This document shows positions 9,022-17,842 of a DNA stretch of 64,000 nt, piece by piece. The translations under genes and the position numbers were made by a program. This DNA comes from Planctellipticum sp942493135 (GTDB taxonomy: Bacteria > Planctomycetota > Planctomycetia > Planctomycetales > Planctomycetaceae), in the NCBI GenBank assembly GCA_942493135.1, contig OW818684.1, forward strand, positions 3,968,001-4,032,000, in the 5' to 3' direction. Position 1 is the first letter of the stretch, and every line of letters begins with the position of its first letter. The notes under the pieces were generated by a model that saw nothing but the letters and a program-made list of their open reading frames with translations, did no database searches and had not been told where the DNA came from.

Positions 9022-9999
9022 CTATTTCCCGGGTGGAGTCGTGGCCGCAGGTGCGTTCGCCTGCCGAATCTGATCGAGATACTGACGGGTGATGTCCTGG
9101 GGCGCCACGTCGTCCGGCGGCACGAACAGGAACTGCTGTTCCTTGACGGGACCGTCCAGGACCACGTCGCGGAACTCCAGGCTGACGAGCGGTTCAAGGC
9201 CCTTGCCATCCGCCTCGCGCTTCAGGTAAAGCAGCCGTGCGGGGAACTGCGTTTCACGATCGAAGTAAACGCGGATCTCGTCCGGAATATAAGTCGGCAA
9301 CTGGCCTTTTCCATCCCGGGGCCAGCGGCCGGAGAATTCCGGCCGCCAGACTCCGCGCAGCACGACGAGCGGGCGATCGGCGATCGTTTCCTCGCGCTGC
9401 AACGTAAACGACATCGTCCTCTCAAGGGACGACAACAGCGCCGGCAGTCCGCCGAGTCCGAGTTCGGCGAGCAGGACGCCGTCCGGGACCGATTTCGAGG
9501 TCGTAACGGCTTTCAGAATCTGCCGCACATCCCGGCGGGTGACCCGGCGGGAATCCGGCAGGTCCATGCGACTCCACAGGACGTCGCCATCGCAGACCTC
9601 CAGGAGTGCCCCGGAAGCGCCCCCCGCGATCTGGACCTTGAACTCCAGCCGCAGTTTCAGGCCGGCACCGACGTAGGTTCCCTCGATCTGGAACCGACGG
9701 TCCCCGATGGCGACCTGCTCGACCAGATTGGCCTGGATCGACGTGTGCTGAACCAGTGCTTCGTGCGCCTTGCGGAGGTAGGCGAGCCCCGCGTCAGACG
9801 CCGCTGCATCGGCCTTATCGTCTTTGCTGTCAGCAGGTTGTGCGGGTGGTGGAGTCTGCGCGGCGGTCAGGAAGGGGACGGCTCCCCCTCCCAGAATCAC
9901 TAAACCCCCCAATGCCATTAGCGCGATGGCGATCCGGTTGGGCCGGTTACGCGGACTTTGCCAAAATGATGGAAGATGACGGATTTTCCAAAGGTGCAA
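9022..9999 (-). CDS. secreted protein, possible LolA-like fold, hypothetical
   Basis: The coding frame is clear; the start is not. TTG at 9999 is preceded by GGAAGG at 7 nt and gives a basic N-terminus followed by a hydrophobic core (IAIALMALGGLVILGGGAVPFLTA), which is a good Sec signal. ATG codons at 9918 and 10047 are alternatives. After an Ala/Asp-rich linker, the ~250-residue mature domain has alternating beta strands with LVEQVAIGDRRFQIEGTYVGAGLKLRLEFK and later EIRVYFDRETQFPARLLYLK. This recalls LolA/LppX-type beta-barrel lipid-binding proteins found as secreted proteins in planctomycetes. That assignment is a guess from strand pattern only. The gene points away from the paralogous secreted pair at 10,233. 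Confidence 0.65.
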   Translation of the reverse strand: MHLWKIRHLPSFWQSPRNRPNRIAIALMALGGLVILGGGAVPFLTAAQTPPPAQPADSKDDKADAAASDAGLAYLRKAHEALVQHTSIQANLVEQVAIGDRRFQIEGTYVGAGLKLRLEFKVQIAGGASGALLEVCDGDVLWSRMDLPDSRRVTRRDVRQILKAVTTSKSVPDGVLLAELGLGGLPALLSSLERTMSFTLQREETIADRPLVVLRGVWRPEFSGRWPRDGKGQLPTYIPDEIRVYFDRETQFPARLLYLKREADGKGLEPLVSLEFRDVVLDGPVKEQQFLFVPPDDVAPQDITRQYLDQIRQANAPAATTPPGK

Positions 10000-10232
10000 G
10001 GCCCAACCTTCCGAAAAGAGAAAGGACCAAAGTGCCACAGTCGGCATCGGGCAAACGCCCGGTGTGTCGGAAAACCCGGCACACAGAGGTGTCTCCGATC
10101 CCGGCATTGTAGCTGGAAACGGGCGCACGGGTCGACAGGATTTCGAGTGTGGAACTCGGAGTGATCAGAACCATTGACCACCAGTTTCCAGGGATGGACC
10201 GGGAAACGCATCTGTTTCCGAGAGGGGTCGCA

Positions 10233-11366
10233 ATGAAGTACTACTTCCTGGCGTTGGGCACCGCCGTCGTCGTGTGCGTCGGCTGCGCCATGGACGGCAA
10301 CCAATTGACCAACAAGGGCGAGTATCATGCGCCTCCGGCCGCCATGATGCAGCGTCCGGGTCCGATGGTCGATGGTCCCGGTCCTGGCGTCATGCCAATG
10401 CTGGCGCCGCCTCCCATGCGGCAGTTTGCCTCCAGCAGCACGCAAGTGCGGTTTGTCGGTCCCGACGGCATGCACGTCGGCTGGCAGATTCCGGACGGCT
10501 ACGCCGAGAATCAGCTCGTCTCTCCGGCCCGCTACAACTTCATGCAGGGGGCGACCTACCGTCTGAAGCTGACCAATGTGCCGGGGCGTGACGGTCTCGT
10601 CCTCTACCCGACCCTGATGGTCTACCCGGCCCATCCGAATACCGACGCCTACCTGTCCCACAACAGCGTGCCGCTGCAGTTGACGGTGGAAGACCTCGAC
10701 CAGGTCGAGAGCAACAACTTCGTCACCAAGGTCATCTACCTGCCGGACGCCAAGTTCCAGGAACTGGCGATCGCCAACGTCGAGACGCTGGTGTCGACCC
10801 GCCTCGACCCGGGCGTCGATCCGGTCCAGGAGGCCGACAAACGCGGTACGATCATGGCTGTCCTCCGCCTGGGCAACATGGATCTCGAAATGCCTGGCGC
10901 CGGCGGCGATCCTCACGCCGCTTTCGGACCGGGCGGAATGCGGCAGGTCTCCTACAACGTCCTCGACGGCGAAGCGGGCGAACATGCTCCTCCGCTGCCG
11001 ATCGGACCGGCTGGCGGACCGAACAGCGTTCCCGGAGCCATGATGGTCGCCGGCGGCGGAATGCCCGGCCAGCCGGTCTCCGGCATGAACATGCCGATGT
11101 GGGGACAGCCCATTACCGGCACCCCGATCGGCCTGCCCGGCCCGACGCATATCCCTTACGGTGGACCCGCCGGATTGCAGACCCACACCGTCCGCAACCG
11201 GACGCAGCAGGATCTGCCCAAACAGACCCGCGACATGCTGATCGACGTCCGGCACGAACCGGGCCTGAGCCTGCCGCCGGCCGTCAACTACATTGAGTAT
11301 ACCGAGAAGCACCCGGTCTACTCGCCCGGTGAACTCTCCTACCCGGCCAATCAAGGGCCGCGTTAG
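10233..11366 (+). CDS. secreted lipoprotein-like protein, paralogue A of the 10.2-12.3 kb pair
   Basis: The ATG at 10233 gives 377 residues with a lipoprotein leader, MKYYFLALGTAVVVCVGCAMDG (cysteine at residue 19). A Met/Pro/Gly-rich linker leads to a ~150-residue conserved core: TQVRFVGPDGMHVGWQIPDG, YRLKLTNVPG, then NNFVTKVIYLPDAKFQELAIANVETL and a closing GTIMAVLRLGNMDLEMPG. The core aligns by eye with the next gene (VTKVIYL...PLANLGN...NVE...AEAD...AIVRLG), so the two are paralogues. The tail is Gly/Met/Pro-rich. Function unknown; I infer a structural role in the cell envelope. It is followed 177 nt later by its paralogue and then the DUF11 gene in the same direction. Confidence 0.75.
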   Translation: MKYYFLALGTAVVVCVGCAMDGNQLTNKGEYHAPPAAMMQRPGPMVDGPGPGVMPMLAPPPMRQFASSSTQVRFVGPDGMHVGWQIPDGYAENQLVSPARYNFMQGATYRLKLTNVPGRDGLVLYPTLMVYPAHPNTDAYLSHNSVPLQLTVEDLDQVESNNFVTKVIYLPDAKFQELAIANVETLVSTRLDPGVDPVQEADKRGTIMAVLRLGNMDLEMPGAGGDPHAAFGPGGMRQVSYNVLDGEAGEHAPPLPIGPAGGPNSVPGAMMVAGGGMPGQPVSGMNMPMWGQPITGTPIGLPGPTHIPYGGPAGLQTHTVRNRTQQDLPKQTRDMLIDVRHEPGLSLPPAVNYIEYTEKHPVYSPGELSYPANQGPR

Positions 11367-11440
11367 GGTGACGCACGCCGGTGAATGATGCGAACTGCTG
11401 GGGGCCGGGCGATCATCGTCCGCCCCCAGCAACGTATCTG

Positions 11441-11530
11441 GTGAGTCGAGAGACGAGAGTCCAGAGTCGAGAGCCGGAAAGAATCTTCTCCTGCAACTGA
11501 CCACGGACAACGGACCACTGACCACTCTCA
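11441..11530. repeat. low-complexity GAGTCGAGAG / GACCACGGACAACGGACCAC intergenic repeat
   Basis: Between the two paralogous genes the DNA contains near-repeated blocks: GTCGAGAGACGAGAGTCCAG, then GAGTCGAGAGCC, and further on CTGACCACGGACAACGG followed by ACCACTGACCACT. The pattern of permuted short words is unlike coding DNA here. Similar words (TTGAGAG three times) recur near 13,738-13,757. These look like dispersed short repeats that accumulate in planctomycete intergenic DNA; that statement is recalled, not tested. Confidence 0.45.
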
Positions 11531-11543
11531 AAGGACTTCCGCC

Positions 11544-12320
11544 GTGGCCTGGCGCGTTATTTCTCTGTCCTGCGTACTGCTGCTGGGGGCGGCCTGCGGC
11601 CCGGCCGTCGCCCTCGCCCAGCAGACCCGTCCCGTCGAGGGACGCCACTTTCCGCTCAACCAGTACACGCCGCCGGGCGTTGCCGCCGAGTGGGCTGTCG
11701 GTGCGGGACATGCGACCCCGGGCTGGTTCCAGCCCGTTCGCGTGGCTCTGCCCAGCACAGGGCGCGTCACGTTCTTCGATCACTCGCCGGATCGTCCCGT
11801 CGCGATTGAAGCGCCGGCACAGGCTGCGCTGCTCGTCGGGCGGATGTATCGCTTCTGCGTTTCCGATCTGCCGGAGTTCCCCGGCGCCGACTTCTGGCCG
11901 TCGATCGAACTGATCGACCGGCTGCATCCCCCCGCAGGCCAGGTGGATCGCTTCCCGGTCACCTTTGAGTTCACCGAAGAAGAACTGGAAATGGCGGCGG
12001 CGGGGCGGCTGGTCACCAAAGTGATCTACCTCGAACAGCCGGACCGCGTGCCGCTGGCGAATCTCGGTAACGGTCCGCGGATTACCAACGTCGAGCCTTC
12101 GCGGAACGTGCTGGCCGAGGCGGATCTGCTGGGCCGGCCGGTTGCGATTGTCCGGCTCGGCGGTCGGACGCCCGATCGACGCGCGCCGGACCCGCAGTTC
12201 TTCGGGGCCGGCAATCCGGTCCGCCTGCGTGTGGATTCGCCGGCCGCCGGCGAAACCGTCATGACGCCCCGGCGACCGCTCCCTCCGAACATGGCCGTCA
12301 GCCGGTTGGCCATCGAGTGA
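11544..12320 (+). CDS. secreted protein, paralogue B of the 10.2-12.3 kb pair
   Basis: This is a 258-residue frame starting at GTG 11544 (GTG GCC TGG CGC), with AAAGGA about 10 nt upstream. The leader MAWRVISLSCVLLLGAACGPAVALAQQ is a Sec signal, possibly a lipoprotein through the AAC motif. The mature part includes GRVTFFDHSPDRPVAIEAPAQ, YRFCVSDLPEFPG, LVTKVIYLEQPDRVPLANLGN, and AIVRLGGRTPDRR. These match paralogue A in order and spacing, without its long Gly/Met tail. Function unknown. It lies 53 nt before the DUF11 gene and is probably in the same transcript. Confidence 0.75.
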   Translation: MAWRVISLSCVLLLGAACGPAVALAQQTRPVEGRHFPLNQYTPPGVAAEWAVGAGHATPGWFQPVRVALPSTGRVTFFDHSPDRPVAIEAPAQAALLVGRMYRFCVSDLPEFPGADFWPSIELIDRLHPPAGQVDRFPVTFEFTEEELEMAAAGRLVTKVIYLEQPDRVPLANLGNGPRITNVEPSRNVLAEADLLGRPVAIVRLGGRTPDRRAPDPQFFGAGNPVRLRVDSPAAGETVMTPRRPLPPNMAVSRLAIE

Positions 12321-12372
12321 ATTCCCTGAGACGGGGCAGCATGTGCTTCGCCCTCAATTTGTGAGAGCGGTT

Positions 12373-13731
12373 ATGACGCGGCAACGAAACCTGGTCGAAA
12401 CGTGGTTGTCAGCAGTTCCCCTCGCGGCGATTCGCCGCGGCCTGGGGAGCGCCTGCTGCGCAACGCTGGTTCTGACCACGTGCGCGTCGTGCGTCTCGCT
12501 CCCCGGCATGACGAAGCGAGAGGCCGCGGATGACCGCGCCCTGCAAGCCGTCATGGACGCCGAGCGACCGGCTCAAGCTGCGGCCGAACCGGAGGGTGTC
12601 ATTCGACTGCACAAGCCCGCCGCCCGACCGGCGTCCGGAATCGAGCGAGTCGGCTACGAAACCGAAGCCCGCGCAGCCGGTCTGGAGTCGGTTTCGGGAC
12701 CCGATCCCCGCTGGCCGTCGGCAGATTGTCCCGAACCCGGTCCTGGCTGCCCGGACTGCTTTCCGCGGGCGCCGGGGTTCACTGCGATGGACGTCGCCAT
12801 CCGCGAAATGCCGAAGCACTTCCCCGATGAGTATCTGTGCGATGGCGGCGACCGCGACTATCCCGTGCACTACGACTCGACCTCGCGGCTGGGTCTGGAC
12901 ACCGAAGACACGGTTGCCGAATACATCGAGCACACCGGCAAGAACCGCGTCAAAGCGGCGACTCGGGCCTGCATCTACGCACCCCGGTTCGCCTCCGTCC
13001 GGACGATCAGCCTTCCTCAGGAAGAGCAGATGATTACCGACGCGGCGGGATTGCGAAATTCAACCGGCGGTTCCGGACTGCACTCCAAGCTCGGGATCAC
13101 CGAAAAGACGAAGCGAGACAGCGTCGGCAATGTTCGCGTCCGTTCGCGAGCCGGCGGTCTGGAGAGCGAGATGGTTCCCGATGCCGTCGAAACGCTCGCC
13201 GCTCCCGCGATCCACGACAAACTGCTCAACACGTTCCAGGATCTGGCCTTTGTGCGGATGGGGACGTTCGAGCAGTCCGACGCCGCCCGACTGCAGCTCG
13301 GTCTGAATTCCGCGCTCGTCTGGAGCCGGGAACAGAATCCGATCATCGTCGCCAAAGTCGACATGCCGACTGAAGGACTGCAGACGGTTACGTCCTCCTG
13401 CCTGACTGTTATCGACGACCTCCCCTCCCAGCAGCCGGGTAAGCTGCGGGTGGTGAAACTGGCCGACAAAAAGTCGGCGGAGCCGGGTGATGTGATCACG
13501 TTCACGATTCGCTACGACAACGAGGGGCCGCGGGAAGTCCACCACGTCCGGATCGTCGACAATCTGACTCCCCGGCTCGAATTCATCCCCGAAAGCGCAA
13601 CGTCCGATCAACCCGGGGAACTGCTGACCGAAGACAACGGCGAAGGGAGCCTGGTCCTGGTCTGGGAGCTCGATGAAACGCTTCCGGCGAAGAAGGGCGG
13701 CGTGGTTACGTTCCAGTGCCGGGTGCGGTAG
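12373..13731 (+). CDS. DUF11-domain cell-surface protein
   Basis: Starting at ATG 12373, after GAGAG, gives 452 residues; an in-frame start 10 codons upstream is possible. A long basic leader ends in LGSACCATLVLTTCASCVSLPG, suggesting a lipoprotein or secreted protein with a long n-region. The middle is Cys-containing (DCPEPGPGCPDCFPRAPG) and unassigned. The C-terminal ~95 residues (LRVVKLADKKSAEPGDVITFTIRYDNEGPREVHHVRIVDNLTPRLEFIPESA) are a classic DUF11 'conserved repeat' beta-sandwich, a domain common in planctomycete surface proteins. It is the last of three co-directional envelope genes. The role of the cluster is inferred to be cell-envelope structure. Confidence 0.8.
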   Translation: MTRQRNLVETWLSAVPLAAIRRGLGSACCATLVLTTCASCVSLPGMTKREAADDRALQAVMDAERPAQAAAEPEGVIRLHKPAARPASGIERVGYETEARAAGLESVSGPDPRWPSADCPEPGPGCPDCFPRAPGFTAMDVAIREMPKHFPDEYLCDGGDRDYPVHYDSTSRLGLDTEDTVAEYIEHTGKNRVKAATRACIYAPRFASVRTISLPQEEQMITDAAGLRNSTGGSGLHSKLGITEKTKRDSVGNVRVRSRAGGLESEMVPDAVETLAAPAIHDKLLNTFQDLAFVRMGTFEQSDAARLQLGLNSALVWSREQNPIIVAKVDMPTEGLQTVTSSCLTVIDDLPSQQPGKLRVVKLADKKSAEPGDVITFTIRYDNEGPREVHHVRIVDNLTPRLEFIPESATSDQPGELLTEDNGEGSLVLVWELDETLPAKKGGVVTFQCRVR

Positions 13732-13737
13732 TGGCGT

Positions 13738-13757
13738 TGAGAGTTGAGAGTTGAGAC
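13738..13757. repeat. tandem TTGAGAG heptamer, three partial copies
   Basis: Just after the DUF11 stop there are two full TTGAGAG copies and a third, partial TTGAGA. This is a short simple repeat in the 50-nt gap between two convergent genes. It resembles the GAGAG-rich block at 11,441. Confidence 0.5.
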
Positions 13758-13781
13758 GGCTGGCTTAGCTCGCTGGATCAA

Positions 13782-16307
13782 TCAATGCTGGAGTTTCTCC
13801 GGGGAAAGCGCCGTTGTGTGCAGGTCGCCGGCTGTTGCGTCGCCGGACAGTTCGAGCACCAGATCGGCGGCGAAGAGCAGCTCCGGGGTGTGGTCGATGA
13901 CGACCACCGAATGGCCGATCGCCACCAGATCGTGCAGGCAGCGGGCCAGTGCGGGCACATCGAGCGGATGCAGCCCGCGCGCGGGCTGATCGCACAGAAA
14001 CAGGCAGCGGCTCTGCAGCCCGCCAGTCAGACGTGATGCCAGCTTGAGCCGCTGCGCTTCGCCGCCGGACAACGTCGCCGCGGGCTGACCGAGCACCAGA
14101 TAGCCCAGTCCGGCCGTCTTGAGCCACTGAAACTTCTGCTGCAGCCGCGACTGGCTCCGGAAGAACGTGGCCGCCTCCTCGACAGTCATCTCCAGAACAT
14201 CCGCGACCGACCGACCGCGGTACTTGACGTCGAGGACTTCCCGTCGAAAACGCCGCCCCTGGCAGTCGGGGCAGACCGAGGTCACATCGGCCAGGAACTC
14301 CAGATCGAGCTTCAGGACGCCCGTCCCCCGGCACTGGCGGCAACGACCGCCGTCAGCCGTCTGCCAGCTGAATTGCCGCGCGGTCCAGCCTCGCTGTTTC
14401 GCCTCGACGGTTTCGGCGAACACCTCGCGGATCTCGTCATAGGCTCCGAGCCAGGTGACGGGCGTGGCCCGCGGCGAGCGGCTGAGGGGAGTCTGATCGA
14501 CGACTTCCAGCGCGGCGACAGACAGTCGCTCCGCCGTTTCACCGTCGCCAGTGAATTCACACAGATCGGTCGGTTCGCAGCGGGGAAGCTGTCGGATCAG
14601 CCACTCGGTTTTGCCGATGCCGCAAGCCCCCGTCACGACGGCGAGCACTCCCAGCGGGACCCGCAGCCGGGGCTGCTCGACGCCGTGGATCATCAGTTGC
14701 GGAGCCGTCAGCCATCCGGTCGGCTGGCGGCGCCGGGAGGCGGGGAGCGCCTCAAATCTGGCCCGTTCTTCCAGCGCCTGCGACAGGGCAGTAGAGGGTG
14801 TCACAATCAGCTCTGCCGGCGTCCCCTGGTAGATCAGCCGTCCCCCTGCAGCTCCCGGGCCGGGACCCAGTTCCACGGCGTGATCGGCGGCGGCGAGGAA
14901 TTCCGGAACGTGGTCGACGGCGATCACGCTGTTTCGCCGGGACAGCAGTTCCCGCACGCCGGCCAGCAGGTACTTCAGGTCCGCCGGCTGGCAAGTTGCG
15001 GTCGGTTCGTCGAGCAGGACGAGCGTCCCTGTCAGCTTCGGACCCAGCAGCGACATCCAACGCAATCGCTGCAATTCGCCCTCCGCCAGGTGCGCGACGC
15101 GGCGATCGAGGGGGAGCGCGGAGAGCCCCAGCAGCTCCAGCATTTTCAGGCGGTGAAACAATTCGTCGAGTGTGGCCCGGATGAGCGCGAGTTGCGATTC
15201 GTTCAGCGCGGACCGGGCCTCTTCGATGGCAGTCAGCAGCCTGGCGGCGGAAAGCGCCGACCAGTCGGCGATCGACGCGTCAGCCCAACGGACCGCACGG
15301 GCTTCTTCGCGCAGTCCGCTCCCCTGGCAGGCAGGGCAGGGGAGCGCTTCGTTTTCTGCAGCAGCGCCCGCGCCTCCGCATTTGGTGCACGCGCCGGTGG
15401 TCTGCCAGAAGCGGAACAGCCGTGGCTCCAGGGGCGGAAGCGTCCGATCGCACGAGCCGCACGTCCAGCCGGGAGGAATACGGAGGCTCCACCACGGTTG
15501 GCCGTCGATGTCGATGGGTTGCGCGCCGGGCCACGAAGTCACGCTCGACGCCTCGGCGGCGACCAGCAGCCGGCAGCCGCGTGACGATGCGTGAAAGGCT
15601 GCCTCGCTGCTCTCCAGCAGACGCGACTCCGACGACGTCCCGACTGTCAGGCGGTCGAGCACCACGATTCCGACGGTTGGAAGCGGCTCCGGACCGGCCG
15701 AAAGCGGGCGGGTGACGCCGTCGACAATGATCCGGCGGTAGCCCATGCGCACCAGATCTTCGGCCGATCCCAGCCATTCCGCCTCGGGATCGGCTGTCCA
15801 GTCGAACGCGACCTGGAGTTTGAGTCCGACCGGCAGCGCGCGCACCAGATCGAGCACGACGGCCGGCGTGCCCGGACGAACCAGGTGGCCGCACGTCGGG
15901 CAATCGACCTGTCCCAGCCGGGAGAACCAGACTCCCAGCAGTTCGTGAATTTCGCTGACGCTGGCAACCGAGCCGCGGAGCCATTGGCGCGTGGGAACGT
16001 CGTCCGCCGCCAGGAACAGCGTGGGAGGAATCCCCGCCAGTCGGTCGGCATCGGGCCGTTCGATCCGTTCCATCTGCTGGCGTAAGGAAGGAGCGAGCGT
16101 CTCCAGGAAGCGGCGGCGACCTTCGACAAGGAGGGTGTCGCGTACGAGGCTGCTCTTGCCGGAACCGCTGACTCCCGTAATCGCGACGAATTGCCCGAGC
16201 GGCAGATCGAGGTCGATCTGCTGCAGATTATGGACGCGGACGCCACGCAGCGCAATATGCCGCGTCGACGCGGAGAGTGACGGAGGCGAAACCAATGGGA
16301 CTGTCAT
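13782..16307 (-). CDS. divergent UvrA-like ABC ATPase (excinuclease subunit A paralogue)
   Basis: The protein has 841 residues from the ATG at 16307, about 100 fewer than typical UvrA. Two ABC halves are present. Half one has P-loop GVSGSGKSS, zinc pairs CPTCG and CGSCD, a degraded signature HLAEGELQRLRW in place of LSGGE, and LVLLDEPTA. Half two has P-loop GACGIGKTE, zinc-module CRQCRGTG/CPDCQG, signature LSGGEAQRLKLASRL, but FLCDQPARGLHP, in which the Walker B glutamate is Gln (Q774, codon at 13986-13988), and VVIDH for the H-loop. Canonical UvrA recognises DNA damage with UvrB. The signature and Walker B changes suggest altered or asymmetric ATP hydrolysis, so this is probably a paralogue with a different job. 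It follows the GT-C gene on the same strand by 72 nt. Confidence 0.85.
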   Translation of the reverse strand: MTVPLVSPPSLSASTRHIALRGVRVHNLQQIDLDLPLGQFVAITGVSGSGKSSLVRDTLLVEGRRRFLETLAPSLRQQMERIERPDADRLAGIPPTLFLAADDVPTRQWLRGSVASVSEIHELLGVWFSRLGQVDCPTCGHLVRPGTPAVVLDLVRALPVGLKLQVAFDWTADPEAEWLGSAEDLVRMGYRRIIVDGVTRPLSAGPEPLPTVGIVVLDRLTVGTSSESRLLESSEAAFHASSRGCRLLVAAEASSVTSWPGAQPIDIDGQPWWSLRIPPGWTCGSCDRTLPPLEPRLFRFWQTTGACTKCGGAGAAAENEALPCPACQGSGLREEARAVRWADASIADWSALSAARLLTAIEEARSALNESQLALIRATLDELFHRLKMLELLGLSALPLDRRVAHLAEGELQRLRWMSLLGPKLTGTLVLLDEPTATCQPADLKYLLAGVRELLSRRNSVIAVDHVPEFLAAADHAVELGPGPGAAGGRLIYQGTPAELIVTPSTALSQALEERARFEALPASRRRQPTGWLTAPQLMIHGVEQPRLRVPLGVLAVVTGACGIGKTEWLIRQLPRCEPTDLCEFTGDGETAERLSVAALEVVDQTPLSRSPRATPVTWLGAYDEIREVFAETVEAKQRGWTARQFSWQTADGGRCRQCRGTGVLKLDLEFLADVTSVCPDCQGRRFRREVLDVKYRGRSVADVLEMTVEEAATFFRSQSRLQQKFQWLKTAGLGYLVLGQPAATLSGGEAQRLKLASRLTGGLQSRCLFLCDQPARGLHPLDVPALARCLHDLVAIGHSVVVIDHTPELLFAADLVLELSGDATAGDLHTTALSPEKLQH

Positions 16308-16379
16308 GCCGAGATGATCGTCTGAGACGCGGGATCGGGCAACTCTGCACCGCCGGTGAAAGTCGGACGCGGATCGCGA

Positions 16380-17675
16380 TCAGTCACCGGCTGTGGTCCG
16401 CCGTGTCGTCAGGAATCCTTGAACCCCCGACACCGCCAGCAGGGCGAGCACCGGGACAAGCGGCGCACGCATCCGGGCGTCGGTCCAGTAGAAGAGGTGG
16501 ACCGCCTGGACGGTCACCAGTACCAGGAGCAGCGGCAGCCATTGGACAACATTCCCGGCCGCGAAGACTCGAACAAGACCTGCTACTGCGAAAAGGAAGA
16601 GCACGAGATAGTATCCCGCCACCGCGCGCAGCAGCCAGACGCGAAGTCCCGTTGCCGCCGATCCCTGGGGAGCCAGCCGCCAGAGGCTGCGAACGCGATA
16701 TCCCGTCGACTCCAGAAACGCCCGAGGGTGCTCTCGGATGTAGCGCCAAGCCCAGCGGGACTGCAATCGATCTTCGGCCACCTCGCCCGCCGACGGGCCG
16801 AGCTCGGCATGGATGGCGGCGGCCAGATCGATCTGCCATGCCTGAAGGCTGTCGCCGGGCCAGGCCGTGTCTGCGGGCTGGGAGACGACATCGCGGTAGA
16901 ACACCCGGTTGTTCGCCAGCAGCAGCGTGTATCCGCCGTGCGTGGTTGTCAGCAGCGGGACTCCGAACGTCACCTGATTCCGCAGCGCCCATGGAGCGAC
17001 CACGAGCGCCGCGGCCAGAACGCTCGCCCACGACAATTGCCGACAGGCCGCCTGGACGCCGTCGGCTCGAATGCCGCCGACGAGTCGCCAGATCCAGACG
17101 AGACCGTAGAGGCCGGCGAGCGGCCACAACGTCGGCCGGCACAGCACGGCCAGTCCGAACAGGACTCCGGTGAGAGTGTCGCCGCGCCAGCCGAGTGAAG
17201 TTCTCGTGGCGCTGGCCAGCCACATGGCGACCAGCCCGGCAAAGAGGGACTCAGTCATGGGCTGGCCGGCGTACTGCACCAGCAGCGGATCGATCGCCGC
17301 CAGCAGCCCGGCGAAGCGCCGCCAGCGCCTCAGGCCGAGATGGTTCGCCAGGAGCCAGACGCCGACCACGAGCAGGGCGGCGCCAATCGCATTGACGGTG
17401 ACGACCGCTGCAGGCCAGGGCAGGATGGAGCCGGCGGCTGCCAGCAGCAGCGGGTAGAGCGGCGGACGAAACGCGGTCGGCGCCGTCGAACCGGGGGAGC
17501 AGTAGCCGTGGCCGCCGGCGATCTGGCGAGCGATGCCGAGGTAGGCATCCCGGTCGTGCGTCAATTCGACCGGCTGCAGGATGCCGAGTGCGATCCGCAG
17601 TCCCAGGGCCACCAGCAGCACGGCCGCCAGGCCTGCGCGGTCGACGGCTGGCGGCTGGGTAACGGGCAGATTCAC
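16380..17675 (-). CDS. GT-C fold membrane glycosyltransferase (ArnT/PMT-like, family 39 type)
   Basis: I take the GTG at 17675 as the start (431 residues); the frame extends another 160 codons upstream but that part is Arg-rich and overlaps the tad terminator and gene. The protein is multi-pass, with about 9-11 hydrophobic segments. The first periplasmic loop holds an acidic pair, ELTHDRDAYLGIARQIAGG, followed by TAFRPPLYPLLLAA, the pattern of polyprenyl-phosphate-sugar-dependent transferases. Such enzymes attach sugars to lipids or proteins on the outer face of the inner membrane. Donor and acceptor are unknown. It lies 72 nt before the UvrA-like gene and may share a transcript, but no functional link is evident. 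Confidence 0.75.
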   Translation of the reverse strand: MNLPVTQPPAVDRAGLAAVLLVALGLRIALGILQPVELTHDRDAYLGIARQIAGGHGYCSPGSTAPTAFRPPLYPLLLAAAGSILPWPAAVVTVNAIGAALLVVGVWLLANHLGLRRWRRFAGLLAAIDPLLVQYAGQPMTESLFAGLVAMWLASATRTSLGWRGDTLTGVLFGLAVLCRPTLWPLAGLYGLVWIWRLVGGIRADGVQAACRQLSWASVLAAALVVAPWALRNQVTFGVPLLTTTHGGYTLLLANNRVFYRDVVSQPADTAWPGDSLQAWQIDLAAAIHAELGPSAGEVAEDRLQSRWAWRYIREHPRAFLESTGYRVRSLWRLAPQGSAATGLRVWLLRAVAGYYLVLFLFAVAGLVRVFAAGNVVQWLPLLLVLVTVQAVHLFYWTDARMRAPLVPVLALLAVSGVQGFLTTRRTTAGD

Positions 17676-17770
17676 GCGTTTGTCCGCAGACGGGAGGCCA
17701 TGACAACTCTTCAGAACGCTGTAACGCGCCGGTCTCCGGGACGCAATCGAATCCGGGGTCTGAGAAACGA

Positions 17771-17814
17771 GCCGGGCTGACGCCAGACGAGGATTCGTCC
17801 AGTGCCAGCCCGGC
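17771..17814 (-). terminator. intrinsic-type terminator hairpin after the tad-like operon
   Basis: A 20-bp stem with a 4-nt loop begins GCCGGGCTG and ends CAGCCCGGC; on the minus-strand RNA it has three G-U pairs and one mismatch. It is followed by TCGTTTCTC. It lies 29 nt beyond the stop of the TadG-like gene (17843), as expected for a terminator of that three-gene operon. Confidence 0.7.
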
Positions 17815-17842
17815 AGGTTCAGCTGATTCCGTCGCCGTGTGG

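Noticed and set aside
9918..11927. 669-codon minus-strand frame across the secreted-protein cluster.
   Set aside because: Its translation contains repeat-like words (VVSGPLSVVS) from the intergenic repeat and no family pattern; the plus-strand genes have signal peptides and paralogy.
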